Notes: a model not told the origin generated them from the sequence alone. 64,000 bases of DNA from Apus apus (GCF_020740795.1 NC_067282.1:149840858-149904857), one strand, 5' to 3'. Counted from the first letter of the stretch, positions 24,471 to 49,911 are shown. Program-made: numbers and translations.

Positions 24471-25793
24471 GGGTGGGCCTTTATCCTGAAGGAGTAAAAT
24501 AAAGCTGTGGTGAGAAGCACGGAGCATGGATGGAGGCCAAGAGCAGGAGCTGTCTCTCTCTCAAATGAGTTGCACCACTAGCATCACTTTTGCTTCCTCC
24601 TCTTTCTCTGTGCCCCATGCGAGGAGTCAGGAGTGCTGCTGGAAACCTTGGGGACACTGTATTGGGCTCTGTAGGGGAAAGGGAGACCTTTGGTTCTGCT
24701 GATGAAGATGAGGGAACAGGGACAAAATGGACATCCCTGGACATCCAACCCAACACAGTAACACATCCGTTAGGAAGAAGTCTCAGAGAGCTGTAGTCTA
24801 GGCATGCTCCAGTGGTTGTGATGGAAAACCTCACCAAGCTGAGGACTACAGGAAGGGCTGTTCCTTGCTGCTAGTGTTACACAAAGGGTGGATACAGGTT
24901 TGAATATGGTGATAATGCCCATTTTCTTCACATTTTGCCATTCTCTATCAATCCTCATTATTTTATTCTCCTCCTTCCTGTCTGCCCTTGTAGTTCTGGC
25001 TATTGCTTTTTGGCCCAAAGGTATAGGGACATCTCCTGGCTGTGTATTTTGTGTCCTTCTTGTTACAGCAGCCTGATTTTAGCATCCCCTCTTGCTAACA
25101 CCTCTCTGCTGATCACACTATGTGCAGCCATTGCTGAAGATGGACATGCCTCCCAGCAGGTGGGCAGGGAGCTGTTTAATAGGCAAAATTGAAAAACAAA
25201 ACAAAACCCAACAAAAAACAAACAACCCAGCTCTATCAGGAAAGAAGAAGTATTATAATTTTACCACCAGCCATTGTGCAAAAATGGTTGAGACCACAGC
25301 ATTTGCATGAAGGTGAGCCTGTTTGCCTGCACCTCAAACACAACACATTTATCTGCCTACTATCGCTTCTCGCTCAGCATTGCATAATACCTCCAGGCAT
25401 ATTTCTTATCAAAGTGCTGAGCAGTTTTGAGCAGGCTGTGCTCTAGCTGGGGAGCAGAGAGAGCGATCACAGAGCCCACCTGCTGTCAGGAGCAGAGCGA
25501 TAAAACCAAATTACTTCAGCTTCAGGTCTTCCCTGCGTTTCAACAACGGCGTGGCCTCCCTCTCGCCTCTGTGCTGGGAGCACCAGGAGATCCTACCCCA
25601 TTGCACTGGAAAATATCACCTGGCTGCCTCTCTACCACTTTGGCAGGAGTTGGTTGCAGCCGTGGTGCTGCTGGGAGCTCACTGGGCTGCTTGTCCCCTG
25701 AGTGAGTGGAAGCATCCGTGTCCCCTGCACTCATTGATAATCTGTCTTTGCACATTACCAAGCTCTGGTGTTGAAGAGTTGGCACCTGCATCT

Positions 25794-25860
25794 CGTCTCT
25801 TCATCTCCTCTTTGTCTCTTCTTCCCTTCCCTTCCTTGCCTCTCCTCACCTCTTCCCATA
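25794..25860 (+). repeat. Polypyrimidine-rich tract
   Basis: About 65 bases almost entirely C and T (CTTCTTCCCTTCCCTTCCTT and similar). Simple-sequence DNA with no gene nearby. Confidence 0.7.
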
Positions 25861-28800
25861 TATTACGGATTTAGTGAGGGTCATGGGGACAAGAAATCTC
25901 TCCACCAGTCTGTCATGCCAATGATGTCACCTGGATCCTCCTTGCCATCAGCACCCTCCTGCCATCTACTGCAAACTGTTGCTGTTGCCAGGTCACAAGC
26001 CATGAAAAGCCCTGACCAGTTCCACTGTTGCTGCCCTCAGTGCCATGGCCCCAGCTGGGTAATGTTGCACCCACACAAGTGGTGGTGGCACATCCTGAGG
26101 AGCCTGTTAGGACAGGACAGAGCTGAGCACCTACAGCATGTCAGCGTGACATGCTGTACAAATGCAAGGCATTTGCCTCTGTTTATGTGTGGCGTGCTCC
26201 ACAGCTTTATATTTTGCAGGGCTATGAAGGCTTCAAAAGTTCCATTTATGTTAACAAGCCCATAAAGCATAAGGTTATTAAATGTTGTTTACAGTACCCT
26301 GTCTGAGGAGGTCGTTCAGTTACCAGCTGGTTCAATGCTTGCTAAATGCAAGTTTCATAAGGGCACTGAGTTGTATTTGCTTGTGCTAGGGGAACTTGCA
26401 TTGAAAGGGCAAGAAAACCATCACTGATGCCCTCATCATGCAGTGGCTGAATTACTCTGTAGTAGGGATGGTCAGTGTCTTCAGAGACAAATGAAATATG
26501 TTTGCTTTGCAATTGAAAAAAAAACATAAAATGCTGCATTTAAATGTTTTAAAATGTATTTTTGGTAAAACTTTTTTAGCATTGTTTTTTTTCTGCAGAC
26601 TTTACAGGTATTTTACTGAGGTCATTGTCTTGAAGAGCACATTTCCTATTTGCATCTTTGGTGAAAAAAATCACTGTTTACGTCATTTCATCACATAGTC
26701 ATGACCACAAAACCTAATAAAGTGATTGTGTATGTGCATTGATGGGTATCAGAGGTATGGCTGGGCAGGAGGTGGCCATGCAGAGTGTAGATTAGGTGAG
26801 AGCAATACGGCCAATGTGGAGTCACATGGAGCAGGCATTTGCAGAACACAGCTGGACAGGAATGCTTGGAAAAAAAAAGAGTTTAGACTGAGTTAAAGGA
26901 GATGCCTGTTGACATGTTGGGAAAGGATCCCCAGGTTTCATCTACATAGGCCTGCTAGAAAGATTGCACTAAGAGAACGTTCACAATCTCAAGGCTTTTT
27001 TTCCAAGAAGGAGGTCTAAACGGGGGTCTGTGGCCAGACTTCCCATGGCTGAAGCATGGGGTAAGAAGGGCACCTCTAGGGAGGTCACTGGTGAGTTTCC
27101 TTCTGTGTTCTTAATTGCAAGACATAAAGTAAGAGTTTAGTAACCAAGTCTGGCATGCAAGTCTGGGCACAGATGTGTGGGGTAAACACCACAGACCATC
27201 TACTACAGCAGGTGCCAAGGTTTGGGGACCTGGGGCTTGGAGCATGGGGCATGGCAGAGGGACATCTGGTATAAGTGTCCAGTGTAACCTGTCACTTCAG
27301 TAGAACAATAGAAACAGCAACCAGTGTCCAGGGATCGTCAGGATGCTGTATTCTATTTTATACCTTAAGTTTTATGGATAAGACAATGCTTATTCTGTAA
27401 ATAATTCTGAAAGCCATTCTCAGTTTGAAAGGATACAGTTAAAAGTACTGTAAAAATGTATTTGTGTTGAACCATACCTGCAAAATGAAGGCAGTTTGAT
27501 TTATTTTTCACCCGGAAGCATTACCCTCTTGTCAGCTAGACCTAGCTTTTAATACTGAAAACAAAGTCCACAAGTTTATGTTCAAGTGTTGACAGGGACT
27601 TGATCCCAACAATAAGGAAAGGAACCTGGCAGATGTGAAGGTTTAAGGCGTTTACACCATGAAAAGTGTGACTGGAAGTCCATTGGACTTAGAATTTACT
27701 TGGAGATGTTTAAGGAAAGGCAGTTTGTAAGGCAGACTAAAAAAGCTCAAAAGCTTTGGAAAGTCACTGAGATCCTTGGAAGATTGATGTAATTTTTTTT
27801 CTGAGACTCTTTAGGATGGAGCTCTTTGGAGAACAGGTTTTATAGAAAAATTTCCAGTACCTCTTTGTTTCAACAAGGTTATATATAGAAAAATATTACA
27901 ACACAGATGCTCCAAATGGCCTTCAGAATTATTTACAGAATAAACTGTCTCACATTCATAATGTGACAGGTAGAATACACTCCTAGTACTATCTGATAGC
28001 CTGTGTGAGACAACACCTACATGGTTAAACGATATCCCTCCTTTCTTTCTTGGGTTTTTTTGGGGTTTTGTTTTGTTGGTTTTTTTAATCCTAGATTCAG
28101 TGGGACAAACTCACGCCCTCATGAAAGATCTGGCAGCTCCCTCCGAGTCCTGAACCCTATCCAAGTTATAATTATACCTGTTTGAAATCTGGGAGCTGAG
28201 AAGTAGCCTCCAGCCACTCAACAAAGGCTGCTCCTGTGGTTCGAGGAAGCGGTGCCGACACTTCCCTTCTCCTTGTCTGCCTCCTGCTGAAACACATTTG
28301 CAGAGTTTCCTGAAGCATCTAAGGCTTTTCTAGAGATCTGGTGGAACCAGAACTGGTATCTCATGAAGTATCATCACATGCAAAAACAAAGAAACACCCC
28401 CACAGGCACAGTTACTGCAGACAAACCTTAATGTCTTTTTCTTTTTTTTTTTTTTTCCCCTCCAGTTGCAAATGTGCAATTAATCTCAGTTCAAATTTAC
28501 ATGTTTGTTCTACTTCTTCTAGGCTTCAGATGTCTTTGAACTAAGGGAAAGACCTTGTGATTCCATCTGCAGTGCTTAGGAAACGCTCGGTGTTTACCTG
28601 GGCAGATCCCGTGTTCCCAGCGCTGGTCAGATGTGGAGGGCTCCTGGCCTGCAGACACGAGGTGGAAGGGCAGGGACCGAGGTGCTTCCCAAGCCAGGCT
28701 TCATGAGCCCCTCCACCCCAAGCCACCATTTCTCCAGGGCTCCCCTGAGAGGTGAAGGCACCTGCGGCTTGGTGGTGGAAACCTGCTGCCAACAAGGGGG

Positions 28801-31800
28801 GCTAATCCTCCCGCAAACAGACCCTGTGAGTCCTCGCTGCTGCAGTGTAAGAGAAAGGAAAGCTGAAGAGATGAGAAACAGATCCACTTCAAACAGGGAA
28901 ATTTCATTTGAAGTGCCGCCTTCTAGTCAAATCCTCCCTAGCAGCAGCACTTTTTTCCCCTCAGTAGGATGGATCAATTTCTTCTGACAACAGTTTCATA
29001 GCTTCAGGATAAACAAGCCCAACTCCATTGGTATTATATTTTACAACTACAGACGGACCATAGAGATTAAAATTCTTTGGCTGAATCACCAAAGACAGGG
29101 AGGGGAGAGGTGGGTCTGCTGGGTGCTGTGAAAGGCGGGTTGAACACCAAACAAACTGAATTCAGCCTCTCATCTCCAGGGGTGCCATGGAGGCCAGGAC
29201 TTCCCTGGTGACAGCAGGAAGGTGGACACAGGTGATGAAGGCAGAGCTGAGGGGGCACCATCACAAGGGGACACCTTCATGAGGGGTCCTGGATGCTGCA
29301 GAGGTGGTGGAGGTGGCTTCTTGCCCTCACACAGCAGCTGACTCAGGGCTGGGGAAGCCTCAGGGCTCTCCTCACTCCTCCCAGCACAGTATTAATTTCT
29401 CATTTCCCTGGCAAACACAAGTAGGTGAAGAAGAAAATAATTTCCGGCTGATCCACAAGGGTTTTGTTTTTGTTTTGTTTTTCCCACTGGAACCAAAGGC
29501 ATCCCTTAAATGTTTTCTTCCCTTAAATGCAGTGTTTTGGTTTGATCTCCAGGTTTTTTCAAGTCCTTCACAAAGTAAAGCAAAACAAAACCCTGCGTGC
29601 TAACACACCTTGCTGAAATGCTTGCCACTGAAAATGTCAGTCAAACTCTGTCCCTTTCCCTGGTCCAACCACCTTTCTCACCTTCCCAACTAAACTCCCT
29701 GATTAATTTGATGTGAAGTCTAGATGCATCAAATACGCTTTACCAGGGCAGAAAAAAATATCTGCTGGAGTAAAACTACTCCATGGCACCCCAGCCCTGG
29801 AAAATTGCTGTCATTGGGAAGGTAGCCAGAGGGAGGTGGTTTAGGCCATTGGTGGAAATCTCCCCATTGGAAGCTGCCCTGTGCACAGTTTTAATCCCTT
29901 CATGCAGAGGCAGCTGGAGCCAGCCAGGAGCTGGAATATTTTCTCTTACAGCATATAGTTTTTTATTGCACCAGATTATGGCTTTAAACCTCAGCATTCA
30001 GCCTAGCCACAAGGTGTCTGCACCAGACCTTACCCTTTCAGGTCAGGGAGGCAAAGGTAGCCCTGGTCTCACACTGGGACATTCAGGAGAAGTCTTCCAA
30101 GAGCCTTTGCTAGCTGTCTGCACAACTGAAGATGTCCAAAAAGCTTTGTTAACTTGCTTCACATCCAGAACGTCTGGAGTCCAGATGAAGGAGGACACAA
30201 ATCCTCGAGGACTGCCCCATCCCCTGAGTGTCCTGCTCCAAGCAACACTGGTCTTTGCTGAGACAGGCTTGTAGAAGTATGTTGTGAAGATCCCTAGAAG
30301 ACTTTCCTGCCTCTGCAGTTGGCATTAATATTCGGACTAATTCGGCTATGAGCTCCTATTTCTCCCTCGCTGCTCTACTTCATCATGGCTGTTTTTTGGG
30401 CAGCAGCACAGCTTGGGTGCTCAGCAGGTCACTTCCTTGAGTGACAGTGACTTTCCCATCAGCTTGGTCAGCTCCTAGGCATTGCATGGGGCACAAGGCA
30501 GGTTGCAGAAGACAATTCTGGTCTCCCAGGCTGCCCTCCCAGCTCTTATTGTCCACATCTTACCCCTTTGCTAGCTTCAGCCTGCTCTCATGCTGTCATC
30601 TCCTCTTGCAAAGAGAGGTCAAAGCTGCACCTAGACAGAGCCACTCCGTAGGGTTTTGTATGCTGGGAAGGGGAGGTTGTGTGTTCATCCTCCTTGTGAT
30701 GAAGACAGGGGATCCCAAATATCCCCTTGAAGAACCTGATGCGCTCTCAGCTTCTGTCCCTTAGCACATGAACACATGCAGGTGCCAAAAGCAATGTGGC
30801 ATATTTAGCACTTCACAGAAGTCTAGATCCCATATCCTCAGAGCACAGAGGAATTTAGGCACCAGAAATCAAGGTGAGGATCTGACTCAGAAACTCTGCT
30901 TTCTAGCCAGAGGACTACCGAGAACTTTTCTGAGTTTTGCAGTGACTACTTGAAACTCTGAACAGCTTACAAGCTCTTCTGCTTTCAGTTAAAATCATCA
31001 CAGGAATGAACCCATCCCTCTGTCAGTGCCAAGAGCCACAGGAGAAGACAAGCATGAAGGGCTGCGGCATGCCTGCAGGGCTGGCACTGAGCACAGAGAG
31101 GTACTGAATCAGAGCTTGGTATTTAAATAGGAAAGACCAATAAAAAGTGAGAGTAAAGGAAGGCGGGTTTATCCATATTTGCAGATAGGGCACTGAGACA
31201 CAGGAAGATGAATTGACTTGCCACAGGTCTGTGGTAGATAAGAGCACTAAAAGCTGCTCTCTGAAGATGCACTCAAATGCCTCAGTCATTCAGTGTACTG
31301 AACTTTTCTCCCCAGGAACCGGTGTGTGAAGGAGGATTCACTTTCTGCCAGAGAAACACAGAGGAAAGGACAGAGCAGTGGCTGCTATTGATAACCATCA
31401 AATAGTTTGAATTCCTGCCCAAGAGACGAGGAAATGAATATTTGTCTCATAAACAAGGCTTTATGTTTCTCAATCAAGATAAAACTTCTGCCTCGTCCAC
31501 TGACCATTAATGGAACTGCTCATGGGGTCTGGCAGGAAGGGCAGCCAGAAGCCTGTGTATCTCCTGAGCTATCATAAGTTTTGGAGGCCTTGCCCAGGTC
31601 ACCTGCAGGCCTGGGACTAAGGCAGGGCAGGATGGGGGCAACAGAAGGGACAAGCCTTCTCCAGAGCAGCTCACAGCTCCTGGCACACCATGTGCCTATG
31701 AGCAAGGATCTCTTTCCCTCCCTGCTTGCCCCTGCATGGACTGGCTGGCTGCATTACAGGTGTTGCAGCCCACCTCTTCCCCCCAACCCCTTCCCTTCTG

Positions 31801-32617
31801 GGGTTTCTGTGCTATGGAGGTGCCTACTGGCTTAGTGGGCTCCTAGGAGAGGAGAGAATCCTGTGCTGCCTACACAGCCCTGCTGGCACCCTAAGGCACC
31901 CTCCTGCCAGCACAGCCCCACGTCTCAGGCTGAGCAAAGAGATTTTGACAGGTGGAGAGGTTTCCCCTCCACCTCAGGGCTCTGTTCCCCCACCATAGCA
32001 GGGCTTCAGCCCTGCAAAGTCCTTTCTGGGCTAGACTCAAAATACACAGATACTCAAAACGGAGAAGAAAATACTCCAAATACTAAAAAGAGTAAAAATT
32101 GAGAAGAAAGTGCTCATCACAGTCTTTTCTGTATCTGCCTGACAAAAAAAAAAATTGCTGAGAGGTGAATGGAGAAAATCCCCTTAGCAACAGCTAAATA
32201 CTCTCCAGGGAAAAAAATAATTTACAGTGATACTTTTTTCTTCCTCATCCAAGAAGTGGTTAAGGATTTGGCAGGGAAACAGTGGAGAAACTGATCAGAC
32301 TACCTATGATTATGAAGCTTGAAAACTTGTCTGTGAATGCCACGGATTTATAGCCCAACAATAATAAGCATTAGTCAAAAATAAAATAATCAGATTGCCT
32401 GTTTTTTCTTTTTTTTTTTCTTTTTTTTTTTTCTTTGTTTTAAGATTAAAAGCACAAACAGGTTACAAGTCTTAAAAGCCAAGAGCTGGATAACTAGGTG
32501 ATTTATCAGAAAGGCTAATAAATCCTCCAGCTGCGAAACCCACCTTTTTCCTTCTGCCTGGAAGTGCAAGTTAAGGGATAAAAGTTAAGGGTTTTTTTCT
32601 CTTTTTTTCCTTTTTTA

Positions 32618-32647
32618 CTTTATTTTATTTTATTTTATTTTATTTTA
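32618..32647 (+). repeat. TTTTA pentanucleotide microsatellite
   Basis: About five to six tandem TTTTA/TTTAT units following T-rich sequence, of ordinary microsatellite form. Confidence 0.85.
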
Positions 32648-35358
32648 TATTTTGGCAGTACAACCTGGAGCCTCCTCTGCCCCGGGGGGCAAAGAGCAAC
32701 ATTTTGGGTCAGAAGCTTCCTGGGGGGGTCGTGCTGACACAGAAGAGCTGAGGCCAAGCTTTATGCAATCCCTTGTACGCTGCAGGCCAGGCAGGGTTCA
32801 GACATTCAGATCCTCCTCCATTACTCCAAGTAACGTATTCGATTGCTTTTCATCTCCCTCCTTTCCCCCTTAAATTTTGTCATAAAACCCTCATGTCTAG
32901 TCCTCGAGTGTGTATGTTCACAACTGCCAGCAGCCTGCTGTTCTTCCTGTGCGGCACTTCCCTAGGAGCGTGCTCAGGTTTTATGATCTCCTACCACTTA
33001 ATTGACTCAGGTAATAAGCTGCTGCTCTAACACATCAGGACTTGGACCTTATTGCATACACACCTATTGCCACATCTTCTCCTGGAGGAGCTGCACCTCT
33101 CCCTCCCTCTGGGTGCCTGCAGGGGCCCCCTCCCCATCTATTTTGTCTTCCCCTCCTGACATGTGGCAGGGGAACAGGTTCTCCAGGTTTGCATTTCACA
33201 TGAAAGAGCAGAAAGCTCGACCCACCTGACTTCCCATCCCATGCCAGCTCTCTGGGGCTGAGAAGGGAAAGGGGAAGACCCCAGAGCCTGAGCTCCCACC
33301 TTGCCTTTTGGATGCAAGGCACAACTTGCACAAGGGAGAAAAGGGATTGGTGCCTCAGTTTCTTCAGGCACAGAGGGAAAAGAGAAAGGAGGAAAATGCT
33401 TCCCCCTCCCTTCCAACCGCCCGCTGGCAAAGCTGAGCCCAAGCAGAAAGCAGGTTGCTGGCTGTAGCTCAGCTGTGGTGGGGGTATAGGAGAACAGCAA
33501 TCCAGGCTGTGCCTGGCACTTCTTTTTAGGAACAGACTCCATCACAAGGGTGACTCAAACACCTCAGTATCTGAGGGAGGGCAGCCCAGCCCCTGTGTGT
33601 CTTTTGCTAAGCTAGTAAATGTTAGATTAAGTGCTGGCAGATGACTGCATTTCCCTTCCCTTGTCCTAATCTCCGCAATTAAGACTAGTGATTATTTTGG
33701 TTTCTGAACTTTATATACAATGGGAACTGAAGCAGTCTCCTGAGCTTTGGGAATGAGGGTGCAGTAAGATGAGGATGTTCTCAGCACCATGAAAGCCAAC
33801 AGCAGCAGCAGCTAAGGCTGGGGATTGCTTGGTCAGTGCTAGGGTAGGCTGAGTTACACACCCGCTGGGGCCATCAGGGGCCTTTTTGTGTCATTTGCTC
33901 CATGTCTCCCTTGGCTCAAATTGCTCAGCACTTCCCCCACTGTTGGGAGTGACCCCCACCCTCCTGTTACATATTGCAATTGAAAAGTAAATTTAAAAAA
34001 TCCACCAGAAACAGCATAATTATAGGTGTTTTGTGGGTGCCAGGAGGTTACCATCTTCCTTCCCTTCCAGGGAACAAAGTGCCTGCACCCGGTATTGCCC
34101 TGGCTGGGGAGCTGCAGAGCTCCCGCTTTCCTGCCGCATGCCTCCCACTGCCACCTCTCCAGGCAGAAAACCAGGGGTGCTGGTGATCAAAACCCCTGGC
34201 ACTAGGACAGGCCTTGAGAGAGCAAAGCAAATGCCAGGTAGAGGCAGGGCCCGCTGCTTGACTGAAGCCTTCCTTCTGCAAGGAAGGGAGCGTGTTGGCA
34301 CATGCTGCAAGAGGGATATTGCTTTGTCTGATCGCTTTGAAGCCGGGGGGGTGGAGGGAGAAGAGAAGAGGCCAGTTAAGTGTGTTTATGTTTGAGAGGA
34401 ACAAAGGAGAGCGGAGGAGAGGCCGGGGGTGCCTGCGCCAGAGATGTGTCAGAGATCACTTGTTCCTCCTGGGCCAGAACACCAGCCTGGGACCACCAGC
34501 GGAGGAGGAAGCGGGATGTGTGGAGCCGTGCTTAGAGCAGGGAGAGGAGAGAGAAAGCAGAGGAAGAAAAAAAATCCCGAGACTTAGGATGGTGATAAAC
34601 ATGACACAGGTTAGTCGCCAGGCTCCCAACCAGCAGGGTGTGCAATACAGATCAAATACACCACAGCAGGTAACACGGCAAGCGTGAACCTTGCTGGGTC
34701 CTGGTTCTCAGTGGGGGAGGCTGAGTTAGGGAAGTTAGGGAGCCCTGGCGTGCACAATGTTTAACCAAAGTCAGAGAGAAGAAGGCCATCAGCTGCACTC
34801 CAGCTCTGCCATCCTTATGGCCAATGATGGACAGGTCCCCATGTTTGCAAGACTGCTGGGAGGAGGCTGGTGACTGGGTGTACCACAAAGAGGCAGCTCC
34901 TGGCGAGCGAGGAAGCGCTGGGCCGTGCTGCTTGTCTCTGCACGGCCCCAGTCCCTGCAGCAAGCCCTGCAAGAGCGAAGGTGCCACTGAAGCCACCACC
35001 AGAGGTGAGACCTCCCACTTCCCAGAGGCAGTAGCTGTTTTGGCAGGTTCAATCTCTTAAGTTAAACCATCTTGCTCTCAAGCAGAGTAAGATAAATGCA
35101 GTGAGATATTTGTTCTCACTAAAAAGACACCTGCATCCAAGGATTGTTTTCATTGCATTGGCTGAAGGTGGACTTGATGCAGACACCCTGTGCAAGCCAC
35201 AAGGGCAGCAAACCTGCTGCTGCAGGTCACCGATGTTCTGGCTGGAAAAGATTACTGAATCAGTTTGTCAGGGAACAGATGGGTGCCTGCTACTGGACAA
35301 AGGTGTGCAACAGCTCCAGGAATGTGGAGTAGACCTGGACCTCCTACCTAGTTTCCCA

Positions 35359-35388
35359 TAAAAAAAAAAAAAAAGAAAAAAAAAAAAG
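35359..35388 (+). repeat. A-rich tract
   Basis: Two A runs joined by a single G, about 28 bases. No adjoining retroposon body was recognised, so it is called simple sequence and not a SINE tail. Confidence 0.7.
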
Positions 35389-36910
35389 ACCCTGAAGACC
35401 CTGACAGCGATTTACCAAAGCTTTTCTTGGCTTTTAGGGAAGGGAGGGAAGCACACAATACATCAACAGATATTTCTGAGTTCTCAGTCATCTTCCATGG
35501 AAGCAAAGATGGTTCAATAACCACAGTGGCTCTTTAGTGTTGCTGATACTCTTTTGCAGATCCACCTGCATTTCAGCACGTTAATTTTAACACTGCATGC
35601 CTTCCCTACCTGCAACTCTTTACATTTATTTTTTTAACTGCAGATGTAAAAAAGCTCATGGACAGCCCTGTCTGGAGAAAAAGACAGGCCTGAATTAGAT
35701 AAACATCCACATCTAAACAAAGAACTGGGAGACATCTTAAATTTTAACTCTTATTTTTTTAGGTGGTTAGGAAACCAGCACTGTCCTCAACACAGCATAA
35801 CACGTAACCAAAACTTGTACCATCTCTGCAGGTACCAGCAGGAAACCAAAATTCACAGCACTTTTGGCATTCCTGCATGCTAATGCATAAATGCTGATGA
35901 TCGGAAGAGGCTTAAGGTATACATGTTGAGAGCAGCTCCATGGAACACCAGATTTCTGGTTGTTGTAAAAAAAATGAAATCTGTCTCTAAATGCAAATGG
36001 TAGGTAAAAGTTGAAGGGAGAACTGTGTTTGAGAAATACTTCTTTATTTTTCAATATTAATGTTTTAAGCGTTCCCTTGAATTCTACATCGGAGTCTGAA
36101 ATATTTATAGATAGAAGCTTCTGCAGGGAACATGCAATTCTGCAGAAGATCTGACATCAGTAATTTGTCTTTCAGTCACTAGAAGCTAATTCGCATTTCT
36201 AAGCGAAATGATTTTTGTTTGAAATTCAGGAAGGGTGTCTCAATCCTCAGAGATGGCAATCTGGAACAAATCCACTGAAGAAAGCAGGGGAAAACAAGAA
36301 ACTGTCTGTAAAGTCAGACCCAGAAGGACTCAAAGCAGGGACTATTACTGCATGTGCTGCTTCTGAATCTGCAGCAAATACAGTATTTGAACTTAAGAAA
36401 CCAATGAGCAACAAAGTGATGAAGACAGTAAAATGCCATTTTGCCTCCTGAGATCAACAGGTTTCAGCTAAGACCCTAAAAGGGATATTTCATCAAAAGG
36501 CACTTGGATCCATCAATCACAATCTGCTCCTTTCACGAGTCCCTGGCAGGGCTCCACTCTTCCTTTAACGTTTTCTTTTCCTCCAGCCGCCCTCTTGTGT
36601 CTGCACACAGGCTTACAGGCAAGCTCCATCCCGCAACCGGCGAGGTGGACCCAGAAGGCCCCAAGACAGACAAACTGAAGCTATCATACTCGTCATAACC
36701 ACATATAGAAGACAACACTGCACTGCCCTTCTCCTGTATCCTGCAAGAAACTCTGCCACCTGCACATTTCGTTGCAAGATCCATCGGCTGAAGTCACCAA
36801 ACGCGATGAGTTTCAACACCTCATGTATGTACTTTTGAGTGGAAACAGACCAGACATTTTAGCCACAGAATAAACAGGACACTAACAAACTGCAACATCC
36901 ATCTTCCCAT

Positions 36911-36916
36911 TTTATT
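36911..36916 (-). terminator. Possible RTCB polyadenylation signal
   Basis: TTTATT on the plus strand is AATAAA on the RTCB strand, about 980 nt past its stop codon. It is the first canonical hexamer I found downstream. A nearer variant signal may be used instead. Confidence 0.35.
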
Positions 36917-37896
36917 TGTAGTTCCCAAATAATCAAGTGGGAATGGTCGGCTTCCTCTCCAGTCTTGATTAATGAATGTAAAAGAAACATCAGAAGTCAC
37001 ATTGTACTGGGTCTGACCCTGCAATTGGACCAACTTAAATCAGAGCTGCAGGACACAGTAAGAAATACTATCCAATCCAACTTTTACATGCTTAGCACTT
37101 TTCAAAATGTTGGATTAGCACATCTGTAAATTGTTAAATTACAGCTTCTACTGGGCAAACACAGCCTCTCAAAACAATATATTCAGTCCTACTAGCATTT
37201 TCAGAAGACTGTGGAACACCTACTCGTACTGAGCCAAGTACACCAGGTGCTGTGTTAAATGGGAGAAGGGGAGGGGGGGGAAGAGGGCAGGACTGTGCCT
37301 CAAGCCTAGCTAGTCCCTCTCAATCCAAGTGGGAAGACTACTCCCAACTCCAGATTTCTTACCCAATTGCCACAAAACATGCAACAATATAGAGTATGCA
37401 TAGAAGTAACTGCAAACAGAGCAACCTTTCCCTGCCCAGGAGTGCCATACCCTGCTTATCAGAGTACTTGCACAGGCAGCAAGAGCTCCAGGCACTCAGG
37501 TGTGGAAACAGCCAGTCTGGTTCATACACCATGTTCTGTGATGGAGGTGGTCTTGCAGCACAGCAATTAGTGACAACTCAGGCAAGGCTGCAGTATTCCA
37601 CAAGCCTGTGGAATTACCAGGCAAATGGGGGAAGGACTGCATGGAAAACCAAGACTTCCTTATTTCTTTGCTCTTTCCTCACAAGAAAAGAGCACCATAT
37701 AACAAAGAGGGGGCCAGCATTAATTATGCTTAGGAGTGGTTAAAAAACAGGGGTATCCTCAACTGTTGAGTTTCCAGAAAAGGGATGTGATATCTGAGCA
37801 TCCTGCAGAGTCCAAGAAGCGTGGGAAGATGATTGTTCTAGTCAGTTTTGTGTAAGGCCTGGAGATGTCGGTGTGTTTCTGCTGCCTTGTCAGTTT

Positions 37897-49402
<11,506 letters not shown>

Positions 49403-49504
49403 GGCGGCGGCGGCGGCTCCCGGGCAGCGGCAGGCACCGACGGCGGCCGCCGAGGGTCAAACTTCCTAGAGCTGCCGGGCGGTGGCGCCCCCTCCCAGCG
49501 CCGG

Positions 49505-49566
49505 GGGGGCGGGGGGGGTGTTTGTCCCTTGTGGGGTGTCCTGGGGGGGGGGAGGGGGGCGGGGTG
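49505..49566 (+). repeat. G-run cluster upstream of RTCB (quadruplex-prone)
   Basis: Several runs of 4-10 G on the plus strand lie 100-165 nt upstream of the RTCB start codon. It is on the non-sense strand relative to RTCB. Confidence 0.75.
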
Positions 49567-49911
49567 TCCCGGTGTCCCCCCGCTGTGCTTCAGGACATGG
49601 AGTCTCTCACTGAGCGAGGACCAAAGAGCCACAAAAACGTTTTTTTCACAAAAGGTTTTGTGAAGCGGTGCTCCCGCTGCGAAGAGCGGAAGCGAGAGGG
49701 GAGCTGTGCTTTTAAATCGGAGCGAGAAATTCACCAACACGTTCAAGCAGAATAACCAGGAATACGTACTACTTAGGTGGAGCACACCGACCAAATGTGT
49801 ATAAATGTCTAGAGCTTTATGTCTTGGCGGGGAGGGGGGGGCTAGCTTAGTGGATTACCACCTAGAACCCTATATTTGTGCAAACGGCGATAAATAAATA
49901 AAAAACCAAAG

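Larger units (their letters stand above)
24471..37896. other. Gene-free interval between ASCL4 and RTCB, part 2
   Basis: About 13 kb. I see no exon of a known gene, no tRNA, and no LTR element. Simple repeats occur (T runs near 28440 and 32407-32435, TTTTA units at 32620-32647, A-rich near 35360-35388). GC-richer stretches with moderately long open frames (25.4-26.3, 29.8-30.3, 33-35 kb) show no protein similarity. The end nearest RTCB should include its 3' UTR. Confidence 0.55.

Noticed and set aside
25768-26265. 165-codon open frame
   Set aside because: It begins in a pyrimidine tract (Ser/Leu/Pro-rich) and has no family similarity.
28235-28260. GGTTCGA resembling a tRNA B-box
   Set aside because: No matching A-box or cloverleaf could be drawn around it.
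29783-30274. 163-codon open frame in the ASCL4-RTCB interval
   Set aside because: No recognisable domain, no matching splice or conserved motif, and a competing open frame on the other strand; consistent with chance in a GC-richer stretch.
34292-34687. 131-codon open frame and overlapping minus-strand frames
   Set aside because: Arg/Glu/Gly-rich low complexity, no similarity, frames open on both strands.
35359-35388. A-rich run as a SINE or processed-pseudogene tail
   Set aside because: No element body or spliced coding sequence precedes it on either strand.
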